This document shows, piece after piece, positions 8,355-16,887 of a stretch of 64,000 nucleotides of DNA. Below the pieces are notes generated by a model, which ran no database searches, was not told the DNA's origin, and saw only the letters and a list, made by a program, of their open reading frames with translations. The stretch is taken from NCBI RefSeq assembly GCF_009755605.1, contig NZ_WPNZ01000018.1:62001-126000 (forward strand). Reading direction: 5' to 3'. This stretch comes from Streptomyces typhae. Its GTDB lineage: Bacteria > Actinomycetota > Actinomycetes > Streptomycetales > Streptomycetaceae. Each line of letters begins with the position of its first letter. Position 1 is the first letter of the stretch. Both the position numbers and the translations under genes were made by a program.

Positions 8355-8474
8355 ACGGCTCCCCGCCCGGAGAAGGGTGGCGACAAGGGTGACGGCAGGA
8401 GTGGCGATATTACCGCCTTGCATGGCGATGCCGCCCCTCAACGAGGGCACCGCCGGGCCGACATCCTCTCGCCC

Positions 8475-9290
8475 ATGACCACCACGAGAGATCTGCGGGA
8501 CGACCCCTTGGACGACTTCGTCCGCAGGGTCGTCGACATCGACGGCGTCGCCAAGACCGTGTACGTCACCGGGACGGGCCCCGCCGTCGTCCTCATGCCC
8601 GAGATGCCGGGGATCAGCCCCGACGTCGCCCGGTTCGGGCGGTGGCTGCGCGACGCGGGGCTCACCGTCTATCTGCCGTCCCTGTTCGGCGTCGACGGCG
8701 CGTATCCGAGCGCCGACGCGGGCGAGCGGGTCCTCCGGCGCGCCTGTGTCAGCGCCGAGTTCCGCGCGTTCGCCGGGGGCGGCACGAGCCCCGTCGCTTC
8801 CTGGCTGCGCGGCCTCGCCCGCCTGGCGCACACCGAGTGCGGCGGCCCCGGCGTCGGCGCGGTCGGGCTCTGCTTCACCGGCAACTTCGCCCTGACCATG
8901 ACGCTGGAGCCCGCCGTCGTCGCCCCCGTGGTCAACCATCCGTCCCTGCCCCTCGACGACCCCGCCGGTCTGGAGATCGGCGCCGAGGACGCCGCGGCCG
9001 TGGCCGCGCGTGTCGCGCGCGACGGGCTGAAGGTGCTCGCCTACCGCTTCGACGACGACACCTGGTGCACGGGACAGCGGTTCGCGGCCTACCGGGCGCT
9101 GCTCGGCGACGCGTTCGACGGCCGCGTCCTGTCGGCCGGGACGGCGCGCACCGACCCGCCGCCCTTCTTCCGCGACGTCGTCGGCTGCGCCCACAGCGTC
9201 GTCACGGCGCATCTCGTCGAACAGGACGGCCATCCCACCGCGCGGGCCCGCGACGAGATCGTCGCCTTCCTGACCGAGACCCTTGCGTGA
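8475..9290 (+). CDS. Dienelactone hydrolase family protein
   Basis: The frame gives 271 residues from ATG 8475. It is an alpha/beta-hydrolase of the DLH family: VVLMPEMPGISPDVARFGRW near the front, and the nucleophile elbow GLCFTGNFAL with Cys in place of Ser, as in true dienelactone hydrolases. A conserved Asp (YRFDDDTWC) and a late His (GCAHSVVTAH) complete a Cys-Asp-His triad. It may open a lactone or act on a related ester; the substrate is unknown. It is expressed divergently from the GlxA regulator. Confidence 0.88.
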   Translation: MTTTRDLRDDPLDDFVRRVVDIDGVAKTVYVTGTGPAVVLMPEMPGISPDVARFGRWLRDAGLTVYLPSLFGVDGAYPSADAGERVLRRACVSAEFRAFAGGGTSPVASWLRGLARLAHTECGGPGVGAVGLCFTGNFALTMTLEPAVVAPVVNHPSLPLDDPAGLEIGAEDAAAVAARVARDGLKVLAYRFDDDTWCTGQRFAAYRALLGDAFDGRVLSAGTARTDPPPFFRDVVGCAHSVVTAHLVEQDGHPTARARDEIVAFLTETLA

Positions 9291-9318
9291 TTGTCGCGGG
9301 CATGCCACTTTCCTTGCT

Positions 9319-9350
9319 CGGTACGTCCCCCGCGTACCGCGGTACGTCCC
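9319..9350 (+). promoter_or_regulatory. Repeat and palindrome upstream of secreted protease gene
   Basis: CGGTACGTCCC occurs at 9319-9329 and 9340-9350, spaced 21 bp (two helical turns). The interval includes the perfect 14 bp palindrome CGTACCGCGGTACG (9333-9346). It sits 32-63 bases before the protease ATG. It looks like an operator, but no known regulator consensus is matched. Confidence 0.4.
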
Positions 9351-9381
9351 ACATCACGTCACCGTCGAAGGAGCCCCCCAC

Positions 9382-10452
9382 ATGAGACGCACCTTCTGTG
9401 CGCGTCCGGCCCTTTCCGCCCTCCTCGTCACCGGAACTCTCGTTCTCGGTGCGCTCGGCGCCGTCCCCGCCGCCGCGCAGGGCGAGCCCGCTCCCGCCCC
9501 CACGGCCGCCGACTCCCCCAACGCCCTCAACGCGCGGGTCGAGCGGCAGTTGGGCGACGACAGCGCCGGTACCTACCTCGACCGCAGGTCCGGCGAGCTG
9601 GTCGTCACCGTCACCAGCGCGTCCGCCGCCGAGCGCGTCCGCGCCGCCGGTGCGACGCCCCGGCGGGTTACCCGCGGCGCCGCCCAGCTCGCCGCAGCCA
9701 TGGACACCCTCGAGTCCCGCGCGAAGATCACCGGCACGTCCTGGGGCGTCGACCCGCGCACCAACCAGATAGCCGTGCAGGCCGACCGGTCGGTGTCGGC
9801 CCGCGACCTCGCCCGGCTGCGCCGCGTCGCCGACTCGCTCGACGGCGCGGTACGCGTCAGCCGCGTGCCCGGCGTCTTCGAGCGTGAGGTGGCGGGCGGT
9901 GACGCCATCTACGGCGGTGGGTCGCGCTGCTCGGCCGCCTTCAACGTCGCCAAGGGCTCCACCAAGTACTTCGTGACGGCCGGGCACTGCACCAACCTCG
10001 GCGCCAACTGGTCCGCCACGTCCGGTGGTGCGGCCGTCGGCGTGCGCGAGGGGACCAGCTTCCCCACCAACGACTACGGCCTCGTCCGCTACACCAACGG
10101 TTCGTCGCCCGCGGGCAACGTCAACCTGTACAACGGCGGCCACCAGGAGATCTCCTCCGCCGCCGACGCCGTCGTGGGCCAGGCGATCAAGAAGAGCGGC
10201 TCCACCACCAAGGTGACGAGCGGCTCCGTGACCGCCGTCAACGTCACCGTCAACTACGGTGACGGACCCGTGTACGGCATGGTCCGCACCACCGCCTGCT
10301 CCGCGGGCGGCGACAGCGGCGGCGCCCACTTCGCGGGCACGGTCGCGCTCGGCATCCACTCCGGCAGCTCCGGCTGCACGGGCACCAACGGCTCCGCGAT
10401 CCACCAGCCGGTGCGCGAGGCCCTGTCCGCGTACGGCGTGAGCGTGTACTGA
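9382..10452 (+). CDS. Streptogrisin-like secreted serine protease (S1) preproenzyme
   Basis: A 357-residue prepro-protein with a good GAAGGAG ribosome site before ATG 9382. The signal peptide is about residues 1-32 (LVTGTLVLGALGAVPAAAQ). A propeptide of about 140 residues follows (alpha-lytic-type pro domain, needed for folding). The mature protease begins near DAIYGGGSRCSAAFN, residue 174. The catalytic triad is visible: His202 (TAGHCT), Asp231 (TNDYGLV), Ser312 (GGDSGG). Cysteines at 183/203 and around 306 fit the two conserved disulfides. There is no extra C-terminal chitin-binding domain. A strong hairpin follows the stop. Confidence 0.94.
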   Translation: MRRTFCARPALSALLVTGTLVLGALGAVPAAAQGEPAPAPTAADSPNALNARVERQLGDDSAGTYLDRRSGELVVTVTSASAAERVRAAGATPRRVTRGAAQLAAAMDTLESRAKITGTSWGVDPRTNQIAVQADRSVSARDLARLRRVADSLDGAVRVSRVPGVFEREVAGGDAIYGGGSRCSAAFNVAKGSTKYFVTAGHCTNLGANWSATSGGAAVGVREGTSFPTNDYGLVRYTNGSSPAGNVNLYNGGHQEISSAADAVVGQAIKKSGSTTKVTSGSVTAVNVTVNYGDGPVYGMVRTTACSAGGDSGGAHFAGTVALGIHSGSSGCTGTNGSAIHQPVREALSAYGVSVY

Positions 10453-10456
10453 CCCC

Positions 10457-10507
10457 GCAGGCCGGCCGGTCGGCGCACCGCCGGGGTGCGGCGACCGGCC
10501 GGCCTGC
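10457..10507. terminator. Bidirectional hairpin between convergent genes
   Basis: A perfect 16 bp stem, GCAGGCCGGCCGGTCG (10457-10472) with CGACCGGCCGGCCTGC (10492-10507), sits between the protease stop (10452) and the acyl-CoA dehydrogenase stop (10521). It can serve both strands. Confidence 0.85.
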
Positions 10508-10520
10508 GCGAGGACGCGCG

Positions 10521-12254
10521 TCAGGGAGCCATCTCGTACGACCCGGCCAGCGCCTCCACGCGCTCCCAGACGCGGGCCGAGCGGGCCTCGTCGACGACCG
10601 GGCGCCGGACCGCGCCGAGGGCCCAGCTCTGCTGGTCCGCGGTGGCGGAGTCCTTGCCGTGCAGCTCGACGGCGTGTGCGGAGAAGTCCCGTACGAGGAC
10701 GGCGAACAGCTCGTCGAGCACGTCCTCGTCGAGGTCCGTCAGGCGGGCCTGCTCCAGGATCAGCTGGCCGTGCACGACCAGGGCGAAGAGCTGCCCGACG
10801 GCCAGGAGCAGGTCCAGGTCGCGGCTCTGCTTCTCGTCCGGGGCGGCCGTGGTGACGAACGCGCACAGGGCGTCGGCCTGCTCGCGCAGACGCGCGACGT
10901 TGGCGACCCCGGCGTACGCGTCGAAGGCGGCACGCCAGTCGTGGAAGCGGACGGAGCCGAGCCCGCGGGCGGGTCCCTGCCGGAAGAGGAAGGCGTCGTC
11001 GGCCGCGTCGAGGCGGGTGGGCACGGGCGCGTACCCGGCCGGGTTCAGGAGGTGGTTGCCCATGAACTTGAGGATCAAAGCGAGGTTGACGTGGACCGTG
11101 CCCTCCAGCTTGGGCAGGCCGCGGATCTCGGTGGCGGCCTGGGCGAAGTAGGTGTCCTTCTCGAAGCCCTTGGCCGCGATGACGTCCCACAGCAGGTCGA
11201 TGACCTTCTCGCCCTCCGTGGTCACCTTCATCTTCGTCATCGGGTTGAAGAGGAGGTAGCGGCGGTCGTCGGGGCCCGCCGAGCGGAAGTAGTCCACGGC
11301 GCGGTCGCTGAACAGCTTCATCCCGACGAGCCGCACATAGGCGTCGGTCAGCTCCCGGCGCACGTGCGGGAACGCGGTGACGGGGCGGCCGTAGAGGACG
11401 CGGTGGTGGGCGTGGGTGACGGCCTCGTACATCGCGTGCTCGCAGATGCCGATCGAGGCGGTGCAGAGGTTGAACTTGCCGACGTTGACGGTGTTGAGGG
11501 CGGCGTCGAAGGCGGCGCGGCCGGTGTGCAGGACGTCGTCGGCGCGCACGGGACAGTTCTCCAGGCGGAACTCACTGACGTACTTCGACGAGTCGACGAC
11601 GTTCTTGACCAGGCGGTACGCCTCGTGGCCGCTGTCGGCGGCGAAGAAGACATAGCCGTCGGTGCCCTCGACGTCGGTGCGGCGGCCGAAGACGGAGACG
11701 AGCCCGGCGGCGTTGCCGTTGCCGATGTAGTACTTGGAGCCGGTGGCCCGGAAGCCGCCGGCGCCGTCGCTGTCCGGCTCCAGGAGCATGTCGGTGGAGT
11801 AGATGTCGGCGCCGTGGGTCTTCTCGGAGAGACCGAAGGCGAACACCTCGCCCTGGGCGAGGAGCTCGGCGGCGCGGGCGCGGGCGGCGGCGTTGTCGCT
11901 CTGCCAGACCGGGCCGAGTCCGAGGATCGTGACCTGCCAGGCGTACCAGTAGTCGAGTCCGTAGAAGCCGAGGATCTCGTTGAGGGCGGCGATGCGGGCG
12001 GTGTCCCAGCGCTTGTCCGCGCCCCCTTCGGCGCCGGCCTCGGCCGCCGGGGTGAGGAAGGTCGCGAACAGGCCCTGCTCGGCGGAGAACGCGAGGAAGT
12101 CCGCGAGCCAGGCCCGCGAGCGGTAGTCCTCGATCAGCTTGCGCTTGCCGCGCGCCTCGAACCAGTCCACGGTCGCGCGCAGCAGCCTGCGGGTCTCGGG
12201 GTCGAAGTGCGCCGGGTCGTAGGTGGTGGGGTGGAACAGCAGCGGGTCGGCCAT
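10521..12254 (-). CDS. Acyl-CoA dehydrogenase family flavoprotein
   Basis: A 577-residue protein with the acyl-CoA dehydrogenase fold. It has an N-terminal helical part, AFGLSEKTHGADIYSTDM and KYYIGNGNAAGLV in the middle beta domain, and a helical FAD domain ending with an acyl-CoA oxidase-like extension (VHGQLILEQARLTD). It is longer than the usual 380-400 residues and more like the 560-600 residue actinobacterial subgroup. It would oxidise an acyl-CoA to its enoyl-CoA; chain specificity is unknown. It is the second gene of a probable two-gene operon, 61 bases after the PadR regulator, and AAAGG precedes the ATG. Confidence 0.88.
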   Translation of the reverse strand: MADPLLFHPTTYDPAHFDPETRRLLRATVDWFEARGKRKLIEDYRSRAWLADFLAFSAEQGLFATFLTPAAEAGAEGGADKRWDTARIAALNEILGFYGLDYWYAWQVTILGLGPVWQSDNAAARARAAELLAQGEVFAFGLSEKTHGADIYSTDMLLEPDSDGAGGFRATGSKYYIGNGNAAGLVSVFGRRTDVEGTDGYVFFAADSGHEAYRLVKNVVDSSKYVSEFRLENCPVRADDVLHTGRAAFDAALNTVNVGKFNLCTASIGICEHAMYEAVTHAHHRVLYGRPVTAFPHVRRELTDAYVRLVGMKLFSDRAVDYFRSAGPDDRRYLLFNPMTKMKVTTEGEKVIDLLWDVIAAKGFEKDTYFAQAATEIRGLPKLEGTVHVNLALILKFMGNHLLNPAGYAPVPTRLDAADDAFLFRQGPARGLGSVRFHDWRAAFDAYAGVANVARLREQADALCAFVTTAAPDEKQSRDLDLLLAVGQLFALVVHGQLILEQARLTDLDEDVLDELFAVLVRDFSAHAVELHGKDSATADQQSWALGAVRRPVVDEARSARVWERVEALAGSYEMAP

Positions 12255-12315
12255 GGCGGGTCGCCTTTCCGGCTCGGAGGGGGGCGGGGGTGAGGGAGGC
12301 GGGGGGTGTGGGGCG

Positions 12316-12873
12316 TCAGCGTTCGGGGCCGAGCCGCCGGAGCGTGGCGATCACGTCGTCGAGCCAGGCGAGCGTCATGCGTTCGTACGCGATGCCGCCG
12401 CGCAGCACGACGTGCTGGAGCTCCTGTCCGGCGTCGAGCGGCGCGGGTGCCTCGGGTCCGGTGAAGTCGCGCAGCTCACCGGCCAGGTAGTGCGCGAGCC
12501 GGTCGGCGTGGGCCCGGCGGTGCCGCTGCACCTCCTGGACGAGTGCGGCCGGATCGTCGAAGGCCGCGCCGCGGATCTTCACGGCGAGCTCGTGCCGGAC
12601 GCTCTCGGGCTCGATGGGCTCGTGCAGCCAAGCGGACAGCGCGGCCCGGCCGAGAGGTCCGACGGAGTACTCCTTCTTGTCCGGCCGGTCCTGCTGCGCC
12701 ACGGCGCGGGAACCGATCAGGCCGTCGCTCTCCATGCGCTTGAGAACGCGGTAGATCTGCTGGTGGGTGGCGGCCCAGAAGTAGCCGATGGACCGGTCGA
12801 ACCGCCGGGCCAGCTCATAGCCGGAACCCGGCTGCTCAAGGAGGGAGACGAGGATCGCGTGCTCGAGCGCCAT
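12316..12873 (-). CDS. PadR family transcriptional regulator
   Basis: A 185-residue protein. It begins MALEHAILVSLLEQPGSGYE and continues with a winged helix (HQQIYRVLKRMESDGLIGSR), then a C-terminal helical dimerisation domain, the layout of longer PadR proteins (Vir_act_alpha_C type). It leads the acyl-CoA dehydrogenase gene. The palindrome CTATGCAAC-GA-GTTGCATAG lies 13-32 bases upstream of its ATG, so autorepression of the pair is very likely. An AAGGAT ribosome site is present. Confidence 0.92.
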   Translation of the reverse strand: MALEHAILVSLLEQPGSGYELARRFDRSIGYFWAATHQQIYRVLKRMESDGLIGSRAVAQQDRPDKKEYSVGPLGRAALSAWLHEPIEPESVRHELAVKIRGAAFDDPAALVQEVQRHRRAHADRLAHYLAGELRDFTGPEAPAPLDAGQELQHVVLRGGIAYERMTLAWLDDVIATLRRLGPER

Positions 12874-12885
12874 GCCCGAATCCTT

Positions 12886-12905
12886 CTATGCAACGAGTTG
12901 CATAG
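12886..12905. promoter_or_regulatory. Palindromic operator, probable PadR site
   Basis: CTATGCAAC (12886-12894) and GTTGCATAG (12897-12905) are perfect inverted arms separated by GA. The element lies immediately before the PadR gene start and resembles the ATGCAA-type sites of PadR repressors. It could also influence the divergent CMD/sigma operon. Confidence 0.75.
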
Positions 12906-12973
12906 ACAAGCGGCGCCGTGCAGGTGAGACGCGGCTCACCCGGGAGAGCCCCGCGTGGATTCCCCTCCGCCGA

Positions 12974-13000
12974 TGTCACACGCGCGGCGTGGGCGGTGTC
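12974..13000 (+). promoter_or_regulatory. ECF41-type promoter of the CMD-sigma operon
   Basis: TGTCACA (12974-12980), 16 bases, then TGTC (12997-13000) match closely the published ECF41 autoregulated promoter pattern of TGTCACA with a 16 bp spacer and CGTC. It is 53 bases upstream of the CMD protein ATG. Confidence 0.75.
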
Positions 13001-13052
13001 TTCATGGTGAACGGACGGGACACCCGGCCGAACCTACGTACCTGGAGAAATC

Positions 13053-13631
13053 ATGACGCTGCGCATTCCGAAGGCCGAGCTTCCCGCGGAGCTCCGCGAC
13101 AACATGTTGGAGCAGTTCGGTTCGGTGCCCGAGCCCGTCGAGGTGCTGTGGCACCACCCGGGGCTCGCGCGCGCCAATCAGGAGTTCGCGGCCGAGCTGG
13201 GCTCGTGGGACGCGGCGCCCGCGGACTTGAAGACGTTCGCACACATGGCGGTCGCCGCCTACGTCGGCTGCGGTTGGTGCCTCGACATCAACTACTTCCA
13301 GGCACTGAACCAGCACCTCGACCCGGCCAAGGCCAGCCAGGTGCCGCGCTGGCGGCAGTCGGACGTGTTCACGGAGCTGGAGCGTGACGTGCTCGCGTAC
13401 GCCGAGGCCATGACGGACACCCCGACGACGGTCACCGACGAGCTGCATGCCGGGCTGCTCGACCGGCTCGGCCCGGCGGCGATGGTCGAACTCACCGTGT
13501 ACATCGGCTTCGCCAACTTCGCAGCACGGTGCAACTCGGCACAGGGAATCGCCTCGCAGGGGTACTCCGACGCGTGCGAGATCCCCCTCGCGGCCCGCCC
13601 CGCCGACACCGCCGCGGCGTCGACGGCATGA
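13053..13631 (+). CDS. Carboxymuconolactone decarboxylase-like (AhpD-fold) protein
   Basis: A 192-residue protein with the CMD/AhpD helical fold and its redox motif GCGWC (Cys73-x-x-Cys76), followed by a His-less second half ending FAARCNSAQGIASQGYSDAC. Such CMD proteins are the usual partners of ECF41 sigma factors, and the next gene is exactly that. The ribosome site GGAGAAATC precedes ATG. Its TGA overlaps the sigma ATG (ATGA), so the two are translationally coupled. A thiol-based peroxidase or disulfide role is plausible from the motif; the substrate is unknown. Confidence 0.92.
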   Translation: MTLRIPKAELPAELRDNMLEQFGSVPEPVEVLWHHPGLARANQEFAAELGSWDAAPADLKTFAHMAVAAYVGCGWCLDINYFQALNQHLDPAKASQVPRWRQSDVFTELERDVLAYAEAMTDTPTTVTDELHAGLLDRLGPAAMVELTVYIGFANFAARCNSAQGIASQGYSDACEIPLAARPADTAAASTA

Positions 13632-14482
13632 CCGGCGGCGACCCCTTCGTCGCCCACCGCAGCCTGCTGTTCACGGTCGCCTACGAGATGCTCGGCTCGG
13701 CGGCCGACGCGGAGGACGTGCTCCAGGAGTCCTGGCTGCGGTGGGCCGCCGCCGACCGTGCCGAGGTGCGGGACCCGCGGGCCTATCTGGTCCGCACCGT
13801 CACGCGGCAGTCGCTCAACCGGCTGCGGTCGCTGTCGCGCAGCCGCGAGGACTACGTCGGCGAGTGGCTCCCCGAGCCGCTCCTGACGGCCCCGGACGTC
13901 GCCGATGACGTCGAGCTCGCGGAGAGCGTCTCGATCGCGATGCTGACCGTCCTGGAGACGCTGGGGCCGACGGAACGCGCGGTGTTCGTGCTCCGTGAGG
14001 TGTTCGAGCTGCCGTACGGCGAGATCGCCGAGGCGGTCGGCAAGTCGGCCTCGGCGGTGCGGCAGATCGGGCGGCGGGCCCGCGCCCACGTGGCGGCACG
14101 GCGGCCTCGGGTGCGGGTGAGCCGGTCGGAGCAACAGGCCGTGGTGGAGCGGTTCCTCGCCGCGCTGCACACCGGGGAGTTGCAGGCGCTCCTCGACGTC
14201 ATGGCGCCGGACGTCGTCATGATCGCCGACGGCGGCGGGATCGCGGCCGCCGCGGCGGCACCGGTCCGCGGCGCGGCGAGCGTGGCACGGCTGCTCGCCC
14301 GTCCGGGCCGGGCGGTCTCGGTGGTGTGGCTCAACGGCGCGCCCGCGGGCCGCGTCGAAGTCGACGGCCGGGTGGCCACGGTGAGCCTCGTGGTGGAGAG
14401 CGGGAAGGTCACCCGGATCCACGCGGTGGCGAACCCGCACAAGCTGACGCGCCTCGCCGAACCGGCCGAACTGGTCCGGTAG
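13628..14482 (+). CDS. ECF41 family sigma factor with SnoaL-like C-terminal domain
   Basis: The product is 284 residues. Sigma region 2 (VAYEMLGSAADAEDVLQESW) and region 4 (VFELPYGEIAEAVGKSASAV, about 125-150) are followed by a SnoaL-like extension. The three ECF41 signatures are present: WLPEP at 80-84 in the linker, DGGG at 201-204, and NPHKL at 269-273 (family NPDKL). In this family the extension acts as a built-in regulator in place of an anti-sigma factor. The gene overlaps the CMD gene by ATGA, and a matching promoter precedes the operon, implying autoregulation. Confidence 0.94.
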   Translation: MTGGDPFVAHRSLLFTVAYEMLGSAADAEDVLQESWLRWAAADRAEVRDPRAYLVRTVTRQSLNRLRSLSRSREDYVGEWLPEPLLTAPDVADDVELAESVSIAMLTVLETLGPTERAVFVLREVFELPYGEIAEAVGKSASAVRQIGRRARAHVAARRPRVRVSRSEQQAVVERFLAALHTGELQALLDVMAPDVVMIADGGGIAAAAAAPVRGAASVARLLARPGRAVSVVWLNGAPAGRVEVDGRVATVSLVVESGKVTRIHAVANPHKLTRLAEPAELVR

Positions 14483-14516
14483 GCCGACAGCACGCCGTTC
14501 GGTGCGGCGGCGGGTG

Positions 14517-14550
14517 TTCCGGGCGGGCGGTCGCGATCGCCCGCCCGGAA
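14517..14550. terminator. Bidirectional hairpin between sigma factor and chaplin
   Basis: TTCCGGGCGGGCG (14517-14529) pairs perfectly with CGCCCGCCCGGAA (14538-14550) around an 8-base loop. It lies between the convergent sigma-factor stop (14482) and the chaplin stop (14592). Confidence 0.85.
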
Positions 14551-14591
14551 GCGTGCCGTACCGGCGGTCTCCTACAGGGAGCCGTATCCGG

Positions 14592-14831
14592 TCAGTCGTT
14601 GACGCAGGTGTTGCCGAAGGCCGGGTTGAGCAGGCCGATGATGTCGATGCTGTTGCCGCACACGTTGACCGGGACGTGGACCGGGACCTGGATGACGTTG
14701 CCCGAGATCACGCCGGGAGAGTTCTGGGCGGCGCCGGAGGCACCGGCGTCGGCGGTCGCGAGGCCCGCCGCGCCCAGGACGAGGGCACCGGTGCCCAGTG
14801 CCACAGCGGCCATCTTCTTCATTGCGGACAT
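14592..14831 (-). CDS. Short chaplin
   Basis: A 79-residue precursor from ATG 14831 with a clear AAGGAG site. The signal peptide (about 1-28, ending TADA) is followed by a single chaplin domain: NSPGVISGN, QVPVHVPVNVCGNSIDIIG, LNPAFGNTC, with the two conserved Cys. Short chaplins are secreted amyloid-forming surfactant proteins that coat aerial hyphae. There is no LPxTG sorting signal, so it is not wall-anchored. The open frame extends upstream but lacks chaplin character there. Confidence 0.94.
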   Translation of the reverse strand: MSAMKKMAAVALGTGALVLGAAGLATADAGASGAAQNSPGVISGNVIQVPVHVPVNVCGNSIDIIGLLNPAFGNTCVND

Positions 14832-15011
14832 GCCTTGTTCTCCTTGCGTGATGTGCACTGGTTGCACCAGTCGCACTAGCTGTACGAGTTTCGAGTGGAG
14901 GGCGCCCGGCGAGCCGCACACGGCATCGCCCACCCGGAGCGACCGAGCCGGGCACCTGGGCTGATCAACGCTCTGACCAGCACTTGGACACGCTTTCTCG
15001 CCCGGTTGCCG

Positions 15012-15263
15012 TCAGTGGTTCTTGCACTTGTTGCCGGCAGCGGGATTGAGCACAGCGAGCACGTCGACGCTGTTTCCGCAGAGGTTGACGCCGAGGTCGA
15101 TGGGGACCTGGATCGCGTTGCCGCTCAGGACTCCTGGGGAGTTCGACACCTTGGCGGCCGCTGTGGCGCCGTCCGGGCCGGGGCTCGCCACGGCCGCGCC
15201 GGCGCCGCCGACGACGGTGACGGCCGCGAGGGCGGCGGCGGCGAGGATCGTGTGCTTACGCAT
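15012..15263 (-). CDS. Short chaplin, second of tandem pair
   Basis: An 83-residue precursor from ATG 15263 (TGGAGG upstream). A signal peptide (ILAAAALAAVTVVGGAGAAV) precedes one chaplin domain with NSPGVLSGN, VPIDLGVNLCGNSVDVLAVL and NPAAGNKC. It differs from its neighbour in the PIDLGVN segment and the KCKNH end. It is separated by 180 bases from the first chaplin in the same orientation, so each probably has its own promoter. Confidence 0.94.
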   Translation of the reverse strand: MRKHTILAAAALAAVTVVGGAGAAVASPGPDGATAAAKVSNSPGVLSGNAIQVPIDLGVNLCGNSVDVLAVLNPAAGNKCKNH

Positions 15264-15487
15264 GGGCTTGCCTCCAGATCGGGAAAAGGCGTACGCCCGA
15301 GGCTCACCGCGAGACCGCACCGGGGAAACGGAACATGATCTGTTTGGCCTACCGCTCCCCCTCGTACAGGTGGCCCCAGGGGCTCAAAGAGCCTTGGAGG
15401 AAACCTCGCTGACGGCGTCTCAGGCGCCGCCGCGGCGCGGTCGGCCGCCGGGTGCCCGGGCGGTTCGGTCCCCGACTGCCGGGACGG
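15264..15487. other. Intergenic region upstream of chaplin pair
   Basis: About 220 bases without a gene. It must contain the promoter of the second chaplin. I see no convincing operator or perfect hairpin. Confidence 0.4.
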
Positions 15488-16786
15488 TCAGCCGCTGGGC
15501 GCCGGGGCGATCCTCGCGAGGCGGCGCCGCACGTCCTCCCGGGCCCCGTTCTTGCCGGTGACCTGCGACCGCAGGGCCGCGAGTTCCGCGCCCAGGTCGT
15601 GCACCGTACGCGGGTCGGTGACGTGGTGCCAGCAGTGGTGCGCCCGGTCGACCGCGGCCGTCACGTCGGGGTGTTCGGGGCTCTGGCCGGATGTCAGGCG
15701 CAGCACGGCGGAGCGCATCCACAGCTGGCTGGCGCGCGCCGGGTCCTCGGCCTGGCGGGCCAGTTCGGCCTGCACCTCGATCCAGTGGACGGCCTGCGGC
15801 GACGCCGGGCCATGAGCGCGCAGCGCTTCCTGTTCGTGGGCCGCGGCCAGACCGGCCGCCTCGGTGTGCCGTCCCGCGCTCGCCGCGGCGAACACCTCGG
15901 CGTGCGGATCGCGTCCGGGCGGCGCCTGCGCCGGGACGACGGGGCCCGGAACGGCGGGGCCCGGTACGGCTGTGTCGGGGGCAGCCCGGCCGGGAACGAC
16001 GGTGTCGGGGACGGCGGCGCGGGTCGCGGCGCCCACCGCGGGGGCCGCGGGGTGCGGTGCGTACCCGGCGGTGTCGAGCGCACGCGCGGGGCCGATGACC
16101 AGGGCGCCGCTGGTGTCGACCTGCTGCAACGCCTCCTGGTGGAGCCGCTCGGGGGCGAGGCGCAGACCGCTGCGCAGGATCTGCGCCAGCGCGAGGGTGT
16201 AGGCCGGCTGCACGGTCTGGCGCGGTTTCGGCGGGGCGGCGATCAGGCCGTACGTGTGCGTGCCCCGGCCCAGTTCCAGGGGCGCGGTGTGCAGGTGCTG
16301 CCAGGTCTCGGCGTCGGCCACCAGGTCCGCGTACACGGTGGTCGTGCCCGGACGGCGCTGCTGGAGTTCGTGGACGAACCAGGCCCAGGGCAGGGCGGTG
16401 TAGCGGACGGTCGCCGGGGTGGTTCTCGCGAGGGCGAGGTGGACGTGGTGCTGGCGGCGGTCTCTCTGGAGCTGCCCGGAGAGCACGACGGTGAGCGGGC
16501 CCGGCGTGGCCGCCGCGGCTCTGACGCGGGTCAGTACCGTCTGCGGGTCTATGGGGTCGGCGAGTTCGACCAGGCTCGCCGCCGCGGTGCCCGTCCAGGC
16601 GCCGGGCGCGACGGCCGCCAGCACGTTGGTCACGTTGCCCGTGTCCACCAGGCAGCTCCTGCCCGCGGGCGCGGCTGTCACCAGCAGCACGGTTCCCGGT
16701 GCCGTGTCCTCCCCTGTGATCTCCACACCAGCACCGTATCCGCTGATCTCGGCATTGCGGGAGTCAGGTGTCTCCGCCCCCGTCAC
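15488..16786 (-). CDS. Unrecognised protein with Val-Pro-Gly linker and TPR-like C-terminus
   Basis: A 432-residue protein I cannot name. The N-terminal half is an alternating hydrophobic alpha/beta domain; PLTVVLSGQLQRDRR and ALPWAWFVHELQQR are faintly reminiscent of a caspase-like fold with the catalytic His lost (SGQ instead of SGH), but this is speculative. The middle (about 255-295) is a low-complexity linker of VPDT/VPGP units. The last 130 residues are helical and TPR-like (GRHTEAAGLAAAHEQEALR, HPDVTAAVDRAHHCWHH). No signal peptide or membrane segment is seen. It is co-directional with the upstream kinase, 101 bases away, so it could be read through from that operon. Confidence 0.6.
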   Translation of the reverse strand: MTGAETPDSRNAEISGYGAGVEITGEDTAPGTVLLVTAAPAGRSCLVDTGNVTNVLAAVAPGAWTGTAAASLVELADPIDPQTVLTRVRAAAATPGPLTVVLSGQLQRDRRQHHVHLALARTTPATVRYTALPWAWFVHELQQRRPGTTTVYADLVADAETWQHLHTAPLELGRGTHTYGLIAAPPKPRQTVQPAYTLALAQILRSGLRLAPERLHQEALQQVDTSGALVIGPARALDTAGYAPHPAAPAVGAATRAAVPDTVVPGRAAPDTAVPGPAVPGPVVPAQAPPGRDPHAEVFAAASAGRHTEAAGLAAAHEQEALRAHGPASPQAVHWIEVQAELARQAEDPARASQLWMRSAVLRLTSGQSPEHPDVTAAVDRAHHCWHHVTDPRTVHDLGAELAALRSQVTGKNGAREDVRRRLARIAPAPSG

Positions 16787-16887
16787 GAACGCACGTCATG
16801 GGCGCTTGGGGGACACGTTTTCGAGGTCCTTCGGGGGCGTTTCCGCTTCCGCCGCCGGAGCACGCGGGGCCGTCCGCGCCCCCGCGT

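Noticed and set aside
15488..16786. Caspase-like protease annotation
   Set aside because: Similarity is limited to short stretches and the catalytic His/Cys are not visible, so I left it unnamed.
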